DNA from: Vampirovibrionales bacterium
Lineage (GTDB): Bacteria > Cyanobacteriota > Vampirovibrionia > Vampirovibrionales > Vampirovibrionaceae
Direction of reading: 5' to 3'
Assembly: GCA_029866025.1 (NCBI GenBank)
Contig: JARXAD010000013.1
Coordinates: 350,705-414,704, forward strand
DNA: 64,000 nucleotides
Part shown: positions 9,786 through 17,773 of the stretch, one piece after another
How the letters are laid out: every line of letters starts with the position of its first letter
Numbering within the stretch: position 1 is the first letter of the stretch
Translations under genes and position numbers: made by a program
The notes under the pieces: generated by a model
What the model was told of the DNA's origin: nothing
Database searches by the model: none
What the model saw: only the letters and a program-made list of their open reading frames with translations

Positions 9786-10076
9786 TTACACCGAATGCTG
9801 ACAAAAGCAGCTCTGGCTAAAAAGCTTTGGACATTCTGAGGCGTCCACTTTTTGCCACGGATCGAGAAAACAGTCGCGGGCTTTCACATAATCCCAGCAA
9901 AAGGCCGCCATGGCCTCGGGGGTGCGGCCGTATTCGGTAGATAAGCATGCCAAGCAAAAGCCTTGCTCCGTCAGCCCTAACGACAAATTCATTAAGCTAA
10001 CGCGCTCGCAAAAGCCCTCGCCGCAAGCATCGCAGGCGTAGGGTAACAATAGTAACTCTGTGGTGTGAGTGGACAT
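9786..10076 (-). CDS. Cysteine-rich small protein paired with a TusA-like carrier
   Basis: I do not recognise this 96-residue protein. It has ten cysteines: a CDACGEGFC cluster (Cys15, 18, 23), FCLAC (41, 44), then Cys60, 69, 82, 90 and 92 near a CFCQHSV end. Paired CxxC spacings suggest zinc or Fe-S binding. No signal peptide or membrane segment, so cytosolic. Only 9 bases separate it from the TusA-like gene, which suggests joint work in sulfur trafficking. That role is inferred from context. It starts a short operon divergent from purH. Confidence 0.65.
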   Translation of the reverse strand: MSTHTTELLLLPYACDACGEGFCERVSLMNLSLGLTEQGFCLACLSTEYGRTPEAMAAFCWDYVKARDCFLDPWQKVDASECPKLFSQSCFCQHSV

Positions 10077-10099
10077 GGCAGCAGGGGCCCGTTGATAAG

Positions 10100-10113
10100 C
10101 GGTCGTTCGACCG
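10100..10113. promoter_or_regulatory. Palindrome in the purH divergent promoter region
   Basis: CGGTCGTTCGACCG is a perfect 14-bp palindrome between the divergent cysteine-rich gene and purH. A TACAAT -10-like hexamer follows at 10123-10128 toward purH. Operator function is a guess. Confidence 0.3.
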
Positions 10114-10218
10114 TGTTCATTCTACAATAGAGGGGCAGGAAGCCGTCCTTAATCCTTAATAAAGTGCTTCATTCAATGACTCTCGTGGCATAATCCCGTC
10201 TTTGTGAGGAAAAACCCC

Positions 10219-11844
10219 GTGACCCAATCTGCGACACAAGCTGTAACAATTGATCCTAAAAAGCCAGTGGCTTTGATTAGCTGCTACGACAAAGCGGGTT
10301 TGGATGCCTTGGCCCCGGTGTTGGTCAACACCTATGGCTATCAGTTGCTTTCTACAGGGGGCACGGCCGATTATCTTCGCTCGTTGGGGTTGGCCGTGGT
10401 AGAAACCACGGAGTTGACGGGTTTTAGAGACTTAGCCGGTGGGCGGGTAAAAAGTTTGCACCCCACCTTGTTTGCTGGCATTCTCGATCCGCGCGATGGC
10501 AGCGCGGCACCCGAAACGCGCCCCGATTTTTGGATTGACTTGGTGATTTCCAACCTGTACCCATTTGAAGCCATGAAAAATCAAGGGGCTCAACTACAAG
10601 GCAAGCAAAACCTGATTGAATACATTGATGTGGGCGGACCCAGCCTGTTGCGGGCCGGGGCTAAAAATCATGCTTATGTGACGGTGCTTTGCCAGCCCAG
10701 CCAGTACACCGCCTTTTTACAGGAGCTAAAACTGGGCGAAGGAAAAACAAGCTTGTCCTATCGAAAGCACTTGGCGGGAAAGGTGTTTGCGTTAACCGCT
10801 GCCTACGATGCCGCCATAGCCAACGTGTTTAACGTGCCATCGCCAGAAATATCAACAGAAGAAAACACCTCGGCTCTTCCCGCCACCTTGCCGCTAACCC
10901 TGCACCAGTGCCAACCCTTGCGTTATGGGGAAAACCCTCAGCAGCCTGCCGGATTGTACACCTTGAACAGTACCAACACGACGGATACGGGCTTTGAGCT
11001 GCTGCAAGGCAAGGCGCTTTCTTACAACAATTTGCTGGATGCCTTTGCGGCGTGGAACCTAATTAAAGAGTTTGACCCGGAAACCCCTGCCTGCGCCATT
11101 ATTAAGCATAATAATCCGTGTGGTGTGTCGGTGGCAAATACCTTGGCCGATGCGTGGGAGCGGGCCCTGAGTGTGGATAGCTTAAGTGCCTTTGGCGGCA
11201 TTGTGGCCTTTAACCAACCCATTACTGCCGATGTGGCCAAGGGCTTAACCGCCTTGTTTTTGGAGGTGATTATTGCCCCCAGCGTGACCGAAGAAGCCTT
11301 AGCCATTTTTAACACCAAGCCCAATCTGCGTGTGGTGTCTCGCGAGTGGGAAGCCCCTTTGGCCCAGTGGGATATTCGGGTACTGGATGCGGAGCGGGTG
11401 TTGGTGCAGCGCTCTACCTTAGAGACGGGTGAGATGGAAGCAGGGGATGATGAGTCGCTCCATTGGCAGGTGGTAACCACGGCAGAGCCCACCCCCCAGC
11501 AGTGGGAAGATTTGGACTTGGCGTGGAAAGTGGCCAAACATGTAAAAAGCAATGCCATGGTGTTGGCCAAAAATGGTAAAACTGTGGGGTTGGGCGTGGG
11601 CCAAACCAGCCGCATTGGCGCCTTAGAGATTGCCCTACGCCAAGCCTGCGATGAAGCCAAAGGAGCGGTACTGGCAAGCGATGGGTTTATACCGGCGTTG
11701 GATAACGTGCATGCCGCCATACAGGGCTGTGTGGCGGCCATTGTGCAGCCAGGGGGGAGTGTGAAAGATCCCGACGTGATTGCGTTGGCCAACACCCACG
11801 ATTTGGCCATGGTGACCACAGGCGTGCGCGTCTTCCGCCACTAA
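10219..11844 (+). CDS. purH: Bifunctional AICAR transformylase / IMP cyclohydrolase
   Basis: Performs the last two steps of de novo IMP synthesis. N-terminal IMP cyclohydrolase (MGS-like) domain with STGGTADYL, GGRVKSLHP and the GGPSLLRAGAKN segment. C-terminal transformylase domain with the KHNNPCG signature, RYGENPQQ, and the SDGFIPALDNVH end. 541 residues, slightly over the usual 510-530 owing to insertions. The ORF track starts at GTG 10204, but GTG 10219 sits 8 bases after AGGA, so I use that. Monocistronic in this window. Confidence 0.96.
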   Translation: MTQSATQAVTIDPKKPVALISCYDKAGLDALAPVLVNTYGYQLLSTGGTADYLRSLGLAVVETTELTGFRDLAGGRVKSLHPTLFAGILDPRDGSAAPETRPDFWIDLVISNLYPFEAMKNQGAQLQGKQNLIEYIDVGGPSLLRAGAKNHAYVTVLCQPSQYTAFLQELKLGEGKTSLSYRKHLAGKVFALTAAYDAAIANVFNVPSPEISTEENTSALPATLPLTLHQCQPLRYGENPQQPAGLYTLNSTNTTDTGFELLQGKALSYNNLLDAFAAWNLIKEFDPETPACAIIKHNNPCGVSVANTLADAWERALSVDSLSAFGGIVAFNQPITADVAKGLTALFLEVIIAPSVTEEALAIFNTKPNLRVVSREWEAPLAQWDIRVLDAERVLVQRSTLETGEMEAGDDESLHWQVVTTAEPTPQQWEDLDLAWKVAKHVKSNAMVLAKNGKTVGLGVGQTSRIGALEIALRQACDEAKGAVLASDGFIPALDNVHAAIQGCVAAIVQPGGSVKDPDVIALANTHDLAMVTTGVRVFRH

Positions 11845-11859
11845 CCTAGCAAGCGAGGG

Positions 11860-12096
11860 CTATTGCTGGGGCGGTATCTTCGGTGCTTTAGGCTTTTTTA
11901 GATTATCTTTTAAAAACCGCCTAAAACCCTCAACAGAAGGTGGGCTTTCGCGTCTTTTTTTTGGTTTTTTATTAAAAACATCTTTTTTAAGTGGTTCTGG
12001 GTTTGATTGGTCGGGGGGTGGATTATCTCCACTGGCAAAGCGGGCGCGGGTGGCCACGGTGGTGTGGTAGGAGGGTCCAATAATGCCAAAGTACAT
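11860..12096 (-). CDS. Small basic Lys/Pro-rich protein of unknown function
   Basis: 78 residues, not recognised. It has an excellent Shine-Dalgarno (AGGAG, 7 bases before ATG), which is why I accept it. The N-terminus MYFGIIGPSYHTTVATRARFASGDN is followed by a disordered, highly charged stretch rich in K, R and P (KKPKKRRESP, KKPKAPKIPP). The RFASGD segment resembles the xFG motif seen at the start of other hypotheticals here. Convergent with purH. The next gene upstream has a similar K/P-rich end. Confidence 0.55.
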   Translation of the reverse strand: MYFGIIGPSYHTTVATRARFASGDNPPPDQSNPEPLKKDVFNKKPKKRRESPPSVEGFRRFLKDNLKKPKAPKIPPQQ

Positions 12097-12189
12097 GGGT
12101 CAACTCCTGAATGATTAAAGAGGGCTACAAAACAACGGTGTTATAACATACCCAAACCCCGAATGTTTTTTAAATTGCCCTGTATTACG

Positions 12190-12372
12190 TTATGGCTTTT
12201 TTATAGGTTTGTTTGTACCGGGAGGCTTCTTGATTTCACGCTGTCCAGGTTTTTTTACACCAGTGCTTGAGAATAGAACTGTATCCGAGGCCAAATCTGT
12301 AGAGCCGAATTGTAGTAATTTTGGTTGGGCATTAGGCTGAGGGGGTAACTTGGAGCCAAATTGAATACGCAT
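12190..12372 (-). CDS. Small protein with two QFGS motifs, unknown function
   Basis: 60 residues, not recognised. It begins MRIQFGSKLPPQ and repeats the motif as LLQFGSTDLAS, then ends in a Lys/Pro tail (KKPGQREIKKPPGTNKPIKKP). The Shine-Dalgarno is weak (TAGGG). Same strand as and about 95 bases upstream of the other small basic gene, so they may be cotranscribed. The doubled FG motif links it to several unrelated hypotheticals in the window. Confidence 0.45.
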   Translation of the reverse strand: MRIQFGSKLPPQPNAQPKLLQFGSTDLASDTVLFSSTGVKKPGQREIKKPPGTNKPIKKP

Positions 12373-12573
12373 AAAAAAGCCCTATAATGTGATGGGTAAC
12401 CCTGAGATACCCATGTATGCCATAAATCATATGACGTTATTATGATTTTTTTGGTGGGCTTTTAAATTTTTGGCAAGAAAAAACCCCTGGGTGTGAGGAT
12501 AGGGAGAATAATTAAAATCCAGGGGCAGAAGAGGTATTTGATAAATGATTGGGAGAGGAAAAGGGTTTGGCGA

Positions 12574-12604
12574 GGTACTACCAACCATAGTGGGTACTAC
12601 CAAC
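12574..12604. repeat. Direct repeat GGTACTACCAAC, two copies
   Basis: Two exact 12-bp copies (12574-12585, 12593-12604) 19 bases apart. A related inverted sequence, GTTGTTAGTACT, occurs at about 12961-12972. Together they could be operator-like sites in this 740-base spacer. Confidence 0.4.
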
Positions 12605-12741
12605 AAAGGGTAGTATGACGATTGGGTGATAATCGGTCAAGTTCATGTCTCTTACTTGTTACAAAAGCCTTCTAAAGGCCCTCTATGCGAGTAAGAAAAG
12701 CCCTAGATCTTTAGAGAGACCCCCATTAACTTCCTATAAAA

Positions 12742-12848
12742 AGCCCCGTTCGGGGCTAAGAAAAAATCAAGAACGTAACATGCCTTCGGCAAGGCAAGTA
12801 ATAAAGCCCCGTTCGGGGCTAAGAAAAAAGCCCCTCTTAGGAGGAGCT
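12742..12848 (-). repeat. Cluster of four hairpins, two identical
   Basis: AGCCCC-GTTC-GGGGCT occurs exactly at 12742-12757 and 12805-12820. TGCCTT-CGGC-AAGGCA lies between them at 12781-12796, and an imperfect stem follows at 12828-12848. Read on the minus strand the first copy is followed by TTTTTAT, a normal intrinsic terminator shape. No minus-strand coding gene ends here, so a short minus-strand RNA is possible. A 12-base repeat GGGAGAATAATT also occurs at 12502 and 12857. Apart from these and the GGTACTACCAAC repeats, the gap 12373-13110 holds nothing I can support. Confidence 0.5.
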
Positions 12849-13024
12849 TGAAAAAAGGGAGAATAATTTAGGTTGGGAGTGTGGAAAATTAAAAAAAGTG
12901 AAAGGGTTGGGAGTTATAGAAGAAAGGGGCGGTAAGCAATGGATAAATGTGTTACTTACCGTTGTTAGTACTATACGCGCAAAGTAATGGAGGTCAATGA
13001 GTTCGTGTGTGCTTCACGCTAATC

Positions 13025-13040
13025 TTTACAAAATGTTACA
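13025..13040 (-). promoter_or_regulatory. TGTAAC-N4-TGTAAA tandem box
   Basis: On the minus strand TGTAAC-ATTT-TGTAAA, matching the tandem motif seen upstream of several accessory genes at 11 of 12 fixed positions. It lies 70 bases before the chosen coaBC start and faces the hairpin cluster. Site function is inferred. Confidence 0.35.
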
Positions 13041-13110
13041 AATGGCGGTTTTTTTCTGTGTCCGTGGGATTTTAGTGGCTAACACAGGTGACATACAGGG
13101 TGGTTTTGGC

Positions 13111-14406
13111 ATGGATTTTTTAGGCAAACACATTGTTTTGGGCGTGTGCGGTGGCGTGGCCGCATACAAGGCGTGTGAGCTTATTCGTGAATTGCAACGG
13201 TTGGGCGCTACGGTTACCGCCGTTATGACCCCCGATGCCGAGGCGTTTATCAAGCCACTCACACTGGAAGCCCTGACCCACCGCCTTGTGGTGCGGGGCA
13301 GCCTAACGGTGGATGCGCATGGCACGCCGTGGCATATTGCCTTGGCCCAGCAAGGGGATGCGCTCGTCATACTGCCGGCCACCGCCAATACCTTGGCAAA
13401 ATTAGCCCACGGACTGGCGGATGATGCCTTAACCACCACGGCTATTAGCTGGACGGGCAAGCCCATGGTCATTATTCCAGCCATGAACACCCGCATGTGG
13501 GAAAACCCCCTGACGTTGCGTAACGTGGCGATTTTACAAGAATTGGATAATGTTACTGTTGTACCACCCACCAGTGGTGAGCTGGCCTGTGGTGAAAGCG
13601 GTAGTGGCCATTTGGCGGCGCTAACTAACCAGCTGCACAGCATCCATCGGGCGATGACATTGGCAACTCAGCCAAAAGAGGCCTTGTATTTAGGCATTCG
13701 GGTGGTGATTACGGCTGGGGGCACGGTGGAGCCTTTGGATCCGGTGCGGGTGCTGACCAACCGAAGCAGCGGCAAAATGGGCGTGGCCTTGGCCGATGCC
13801 TTTTTTGCGCTGGGGGCTAGTGTGACCTTAATTGCCACGGATACGGTAACGATTGCTGACCTTAATGACCGGCCCTATTCGTTGGTGCGCGTGGCGCGCA
13901 GTGCCGAGCTACAATTGGCCTTGGAGACCTTACTGCCTCATGCCGATGTACTGGTGATGGCGGCGGCGGTGAGTGATTTTATTCCTGCTGATGTGGCGGC
14001 CCAAAAAATTAAGCGAGGCAAAGAGGCCTTTGAACTTTCGCTGACTCCCAATGTGGATATTTTAGCGGCGATGGTGGCGCAGTTTCCCAGTGTGTATATG
14101 GTGGGCTTTGCAGCAGAAACCCACGATGTGGAGCACCATGCCCAAGAAAAGTTGGCTCGCAAAGGGGTTCAGGTCTTGTGCGTTAATGATGTGTCGCGAA
14201 GCGACATTGGCTTTAACGCCGATAACAACGAGCTCACCGTGTTTACCGCCCAAGGGCGGATTATTGCTGTGGAGAAAACCTCGAAAGCTTTGGCTGCTCA
14301 AAAAATTGCTAGCGCATTGAGTACCGATATCCACCATTATTTAAGTAATAAAATTGTCTTTGACGGCCAAACACCGCTGGCCGAGGTGGCCAACGGTGTA
14401 AGGTAG
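13111..14406 (+). CDS. coaBC: Phosphopantothenoylcysteine decarboxylase / phosphopantothenate-cysteine ligase
   Basis: Bifunctional coenzyme A biosynthesis enzyme. N-terminal CoaC flavoprotein domain: GVCGGVAAYK, catalytic His in TPWHIALA, PAMNTRMWENP and the reactive Cys in GELACGESGSG. C-terminal CoaB domain: ITAGGTVEPLDPVR, NRSSGKMG and the KIKRGK segment. The ORF track begins at 12997 and adds 38 residues unlike the family. I choose ATG 13111 (MDFLGKHIVLG) because homologues start there and an AGGG lies 10 bases upstream. The upstream ATG has GGAGG but only 3 bases away. 431 residues, normal length. Confidence 0.94.
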   Translation: MDFLGKHIVLGVCGGVAAYKACELIRELQRLGATVTAVMTPDAEAFIKPLTLEALTHRLVVRGSLTVDAHGTPWHIALAQQGDALVILPATANTLAKLAHGLADDALTTTAISWTGKPMVIIPAMNTRMWENPLTLRNVAILQELDNVTVVPPTSGELACGESGSGHLAALTNQLHSIHRAMTLATQPKEALYLGIRVVITAGGTVEPLDPVRVLTNRSSGKMGVALADAFFALGASVTLIATDTVTIADLNDRPYSLVRVARSAELQLALETLLPHADVLVMAAAVSDFIPADVAAQKIKRGKEAFELSLTPNVDILAAMVAQFPSVYMVGFAAETHDVEHHAQEKLARKGVQVLCVNDVSRSDIGFNADNNELTVFTAQGRIIAVEKTSKALAAQKIASALSTDIHHYLSNKIVFDGQTPLAEVANGVR

Positions 14407-14425
14407 ATTGTTATAATGATAGGGA

Positions 14426-15841
14426 TTATTGGAGTAAGGCGACGAGTTCTTGAATGGTTTTGGCTAAGCTGCCAAACTTGAAGTTCTCAAAGCCTGAAAA
14501 CACGTTGTTATTGGTGTTGTCTTTGAACTGACCGGTGTTGTTGTCGTAGGAAAAGCGGGACTTGATAGCAGCGTCATCAGCAAAAGTGCCTGCCACGTTT
14601 GCGGCATCGGCGCCAGCGCCACCCGCAAAGCTGTAGTTTTTCGCTGTATCGGCAACGTTCAAAATATCAGCACCGCCCAACAAGTTGATGTTTTTATTCA
14701 CCGCGTTGGATTCATTTGCGGCGTTGTAGGTGTTGATGTCATCGTTAAACACAGGAGCCACATAGTTCATTAGGTCGGCAGCTAAAATAGATTGAGTTCC
14801 ACCGAAGTTGTAGCGTTCAAAGTCAGACAGGTTGACAATTTTTCCGCTGTCATTATGAGTAAACTTATAGCTACCGTCGGTGTTTTTCTCAATTTTGTAT
14901 TTGTTTAACTGTTCAGCCAAATTCACTTTGTCAGTGCCTTCGCCACCAGTGGCTGTTCCTGTCGTGTCTTTGTCCACGTTAAGAACATCGTCTTCTAATC
15001 CGAGGTTAATATCGTTTAGCTTTTTCTTTTTGCCGTCAATGTTGTTAATGTCACCGGCATTAAAGTCAGACTGGTTGATTTCACCTGTGGCGGGGGGGGT
15101 AACGGTTGTACCGCCTAACCAATCGGCCAAGGTTTTTTTGGTACCATTTTTAAATTCAAGTATGGCATCTGCATTGGAACCCAGGTTTACATCAATATCG
15201 CCAAACTTTAACTGGTAAGAACCATTGGCGTTCTTCTTCAGTGCGTCGGCAATGGTGGTGGGGGCGTCGTTGTCTCCGACGTAGATGTTTTCAAAACCCT
15301 TGATTTTGCCTGTAGAACCTTTACCTATAAAGGCAAAATCACTACCGTCAGCACCATTGGCATCTACGTAACCGTTGCGAACATTGAGGCGGTCATCACC
15401 GTCACCCAAGGTGCCGGTAAATTTGTTGCTTTTACCCACAACGGTTGCGGTGTCGTTGCCGGCACCAGTATCAATGTCTTTGGCGGTAATGTTACTACCA
15501 CGGAGTCTTATGGTGTCGCTGCCATCGCTTCCGTCAAAATTGTTAATGCTGGTATACTTGCCGGCAAAAATAGACTGGCTGCTGTCTGCTAACGTGTGAT
15601 CAAGCTTATTAAAAACGTTGTCATTACCGCCGTCGTAAGTACGCCCTTTTCCTTCTTTGGTTGTTTGTTTAATACTGCCACCGTCGGCATAGGTAATAAA
15701 ATCTTGGTTTTCGCTACCACGCTGGGTAATGTTCACTTTAGCGTCATCAGCGCCTTTTTTTAAAAGCACTGTATTATTGGCGTCTTTGGTTTGGGAGCCG
15801 GTAATACTTTTGTTTGCGGCAGATGTACTGTAAATAGCCAT
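14426..15841 (-). CDS. Gly/Asp-rich RTX-like repeat protein, probably exported
   Basis: 471 residues, very acidic, no N-terminal signal peptide or membrane helix. It contains degenerate calcium-binding type repeats (GGEGTDKVNL, GDGDDRLNV, GGADILNVA, GGAGADAANVA) and a recurrent module ending in F-E-x-F-x-F. The last residues (FENFKFGSLAKTIQELVALL) match the end of the 1291-residue protein at 44-48 kb. RTX proteins without signal peptides are usually exported by type 1 secretion, but no transporter gene lies in this window. A TGTAAC-N4-TGTAAC box lies 200 bases upstream. Function unknown; surface or extracellular role inferred. Confidence 0.7.
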   Translation of the reverse strand: MAIYSTSAANKSITGSQTKDANNTVLLKKGADDAKVNITQRGSENQDFITYADGGSIKQTTKEGKGRTYDGGNDNVFNKLDHTLADSSQSIFAGKYTSINNFDGSDGSDTIRLRGSNITAKDIDTGAGNDTATVVGKSNKFTGTLGDGDDRLNVRNGYVDANGADGSDFAFIGKGSTGKIKGFENIYVGDNDAPTTIADALKKNANGSYQLKFGDIDVNLGSNADAILEFKNGTKKTLADWLGGTTVTPPATGEINQSDFNAGDINNIDGKKKKLNDINLGLEDDVLNVDKDTTGTATGGEGTDKVNLAEQLNKYKIEKNTDGSYKFTHNDSGKIVNLSDFERYNFGGTQSILAADLMNYVAPVFNDDINTYNAANESNAVNKNINLLGGADILNVADTAKNYSFAGGAGADAANVAGTFADDAAIKSRFSYDNNTGQFKDNTNNNVFSGFENFKFGSLAKTIQELVALLQ

Positions 15842-15903
15842 GATTCAGTTTTCCTCTCTTCGTGGGGGTTTCTCTCAATATTATGTAAACTGTGCGCTTA
15901 ACT

Positions 15904-15935
15904 CCCCTGCGTTTTTAAATAACAGGGGCTTTTTT
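15904..15935 (+). terminator. Hairpin with T-run in an intergenic region
   Basis: CCCCTG / CAGGGG stem with a 13-base loop followed by CTTTTTT on the plus strand. No plus-strand gene ends directly before it (the repeat protein gene between it and coaBC is on the minus strand), so its target is unclear. Confidence 0.4.
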
Positions 15936-16041
15936 AGTTGTACGACGTTTCAGGGAAGTGAACGCCTAGTTACTCTCTCTGAATTAATAAAAACATTTAT
16001 ATCTGTTTGATTGCCTTTATTTTGATTTTTTTTATAATTAT

Positions 16042-16057
16042 GTTACATCCCGTTACA
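16042..16057 (-). promoter_or_regulatory. TGTAAC-N4-TGTAAC tandem box
   Basis: Perfect tandem hexamers on the minus strand, TGTAAC-GGGA-TGTAAC, upstream of the 14426-15841 repeat protein gene. The 10-bp period fits a head-to-tail dimer on one DNA face, as for OmpR/PhoB-type regulators. The regulator is unknown. Confidence 0.45.
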
Positions 16058-16079
16058 AAAGTCTTATCGTCATTTCCTT

Positions 16080-17129
16080 TTACAGAGGGGCTAAAGCACT
16101 TGTCGCCAGTACTTTTAGAGCGTTCCCTGTTTGGTAGGCCTTCAGCCCTTCTGGTAATTTTTTAAGGGGAAGCGAATGGGTAATGAGTTTTTCGGCATTG
16201 ATGGTGCCATCAAACAGCCAGTGGGCAGCCTGTTGTAAATCGTGCAAGCCTGGAGAATAACTAGGCACCACGGTGATTTGCCGAAAATAAAGATCGCTGC
16301 AGGGCAAGGTGGGTTCAGGGGTGCCAAACCCTCGGCTAAACAGCACCAACGTGCCACCATCTCGTACGTGGTGTAGGCTGCTTTCTATAGTGGTTTGGGT
16401 CACCATGCTGGCAAACACACCGTCCACCTGTAATGATGTGTTGGGGAGTGCTTCGGGGGTGTAGCCTTCTGCCACCCAACCCCAATCCAAGGCTTGCTTT
16501 ACGCGGCCCGAACGAACGTCCACCCCCACTACATGGACCCCTTGGTGGGTATAGACCTGTGCTGCCAATAATCCAATGTAGCCTAAGCCAATAATCAGCA
16601 CTCGGTTACCGGGCAATGCCCCCCGGCGAATCCCTTTGAGCACACAGGCCAAGGGCTCTAACCCACTGGCTTGGGCGTCGCTAACGGACTTTGGAACTTT
16701 AAAGGCGGTGTGGGCCAAGTGGCCTCCCGTTACGGCAATTACTTCGGCAAAGCCACCGGGGGTAAGGTTTGTGGCTTTAAACTGGGCGCACATAGATTCG
16801 GCATCGTGGCGGCAGTACACGCAGTGGCCACAAGGCACATGGTGGGCCAGTGCCAGCCGATCGCCGATTTGAAAGTGGCCTTGGTATTGGGGTCCAATCT
16901 CCACCAGGGTGGCCACCACTTCGTGGCCTAAAATACTGCCTGCAGAGGCCTTTTGAAATCGCAATTTTTCCACGTCCGACCCGCACAGGCCACAGGCATT
17001 GAGGCGTAACAAGGCGCCATCCGTAGGGCAAGACGGGATGGCTACGCTTACTGGGGCCATGCCAAAGTCAGAGGTCACAGCCATGGCCGTCATGGGGGTG
17101 TTTGCAGGGGCAGTGGGTTGGGGTGGCAT
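16080..17129 (-). CDS. Zinc-dependent alcohol dehydrogenase (MDR family)
   Basis: Medium-chain dehydrogenase/reductase of the threonine/sorbitol dehydrogenase type. Catalytic zinc motifs: Cys in CGLCGSD, GHE, and a downstream Glu-Pro (GLEPLACVLKG). The structural zinc loop is complete with four Cys (PCGHCVYCRHDAESMC). NAD(P)-binding GLGYIGLLAAQ follows. Substrate cannot be told from sequence. The ORF track extends 70 residues upstream into the divergent YceD-like promoter. I start at ATG 17129 (MPPQPTAP), about 350 residues, with no clear Shine-Dalgarno. ATG 17093 is an alternative. Confidence 0.85.
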   Translation of the reverse strand: MPPQPTAPANTPMTAMAVTSDFGMAPVSVAIPSCPTDGALLRLNACGLCGSDVEKLRFQKASAGSILGHEVVATLVEIGPQYQGHFQIGDRLALAHHVPCGHCVYCRHDAESMCAQFKATNLTPGGFAEVIAVTGGHLAHTAFKVPKSVSDAQASGLEPLACVLKGIRRGALPGNRVLIIGLGYIGLLAAQVYTHQGVHVVGVDVRSGRVKQALDWGWVAEGYTPEALPNTSLQVDGVFASMVTQTTIESSLHHVRDGGTLVLFSRGFGTPEPTLPCSDLYFRQITVVPSYSPGLHDLQQAAHWLFDGTINAEKLITHSLPLKKLPEGLKAYQTGNALKVLATSALAPL

Positions 17130-17211
17130 TCGGTGGGGGTATTCCGTGTAAATCCGTGTAAAATAGGGCTTGGTTTGTTTAAGTGGCGTGTCTGTAAAGG
17201 AGCCGAATCCA

Positions 17212-17769
17212 TTGTACGACGATATCTCGGCCTTTGTGGACGAACCCGACAAAGCCCCTTTACCTTGGACTGTGATGATTGAAGACTGGTTGCAAGCCCT
17301 GGAAGGGCTTAAGCGGGAGCAACTTCGTCTCGATCGCACTCAAAAAGACAGGCCCACACCAGCCTTGCCGCTAAACGGTATTTATACGTATGAGGCGACG
17401 GACATTATGGGGCCTAGCCTGCCTGCGGGTGCCGGTGAGGTGGCTGCTTTAGTGACTGTGATTGTGGCCTTATTGTTGCACCATCAAGGCATGCAGTTGC
17501 GCCTGCACGGTACCCTAGAAGCCACATTGCCCTTTGTGTGCGATCGCTGCTTGGCCCCCTTTGAGACCACCGTGGCGGCTCATCCGGATGAGCTGTTTTT
17601 GTTGCTCACTCAGTTGCCTAAATCTTACCAACAGGAAGAATGGGTCGCCCAATACTCAGACGAAAGTGATGCCTTTGGTCCTGATGATACCTTTGATTTG
17701 CGAGATTGGGTTCGGCAGTGGATTGTGCTGGAGTCGGCCGGCCAGCATTGGTGCTCGGACTGCGGGTAA
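17212..17769 (+). CDS. DUF177/YceD family protein
   Basis: Member of the YceD (DUF177) family, tied in other bacteria to 23S rRNA/large subunit biogenesis. The hallmark CDRCLAPFE is present, followed by an acidic region. The usual C-terminal second Cys cluster (LCP.CG) appears only as HWCSDCG at the very end, so the protein looks slightly short. Start chosen at TTG 17212 because AAAGGAG lies 9 bases upstream; the track start (17170) has none. In many bacteria this gene precedes rpmF, but here rpmF is 8 kb away with plsX. Convergent with the penicillin-binding protein gene, 4 bases apart. Confidence 0.75.
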   Translation: MYDDISAFVDEPDKAPLPWTVMIEDWLQALEGLKREQLRLDRTQKDRPTPALPLNGIYTYEATDIMGPSLPAGAGEVAALVTVIVALLLHHQGMQLRLHGTLEATLPFVCDRCLAPFETTVAAHPDELFLLLTQLPKSYQQEEWVAQYSDESDAFGPDDTFDLRDWVRQWIVLESAGQHWCSDCG

Positions 17770-17773
17770 AAGG

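Noticed and set aside
12645-12851. 68-residue plus-strand ORF in the hairpin cluster
   Set aside because: Its repeated KPRSGLRK comes from the duplicated hairpin sequence; no Shine-Dalgarno and no protein-like composition.
16777-17031. Minus-strand alternative frames in the alcohol dehydrogenase gene
   Set aside because: Shadows of a complete dehydrogenase with all zinc ligands.
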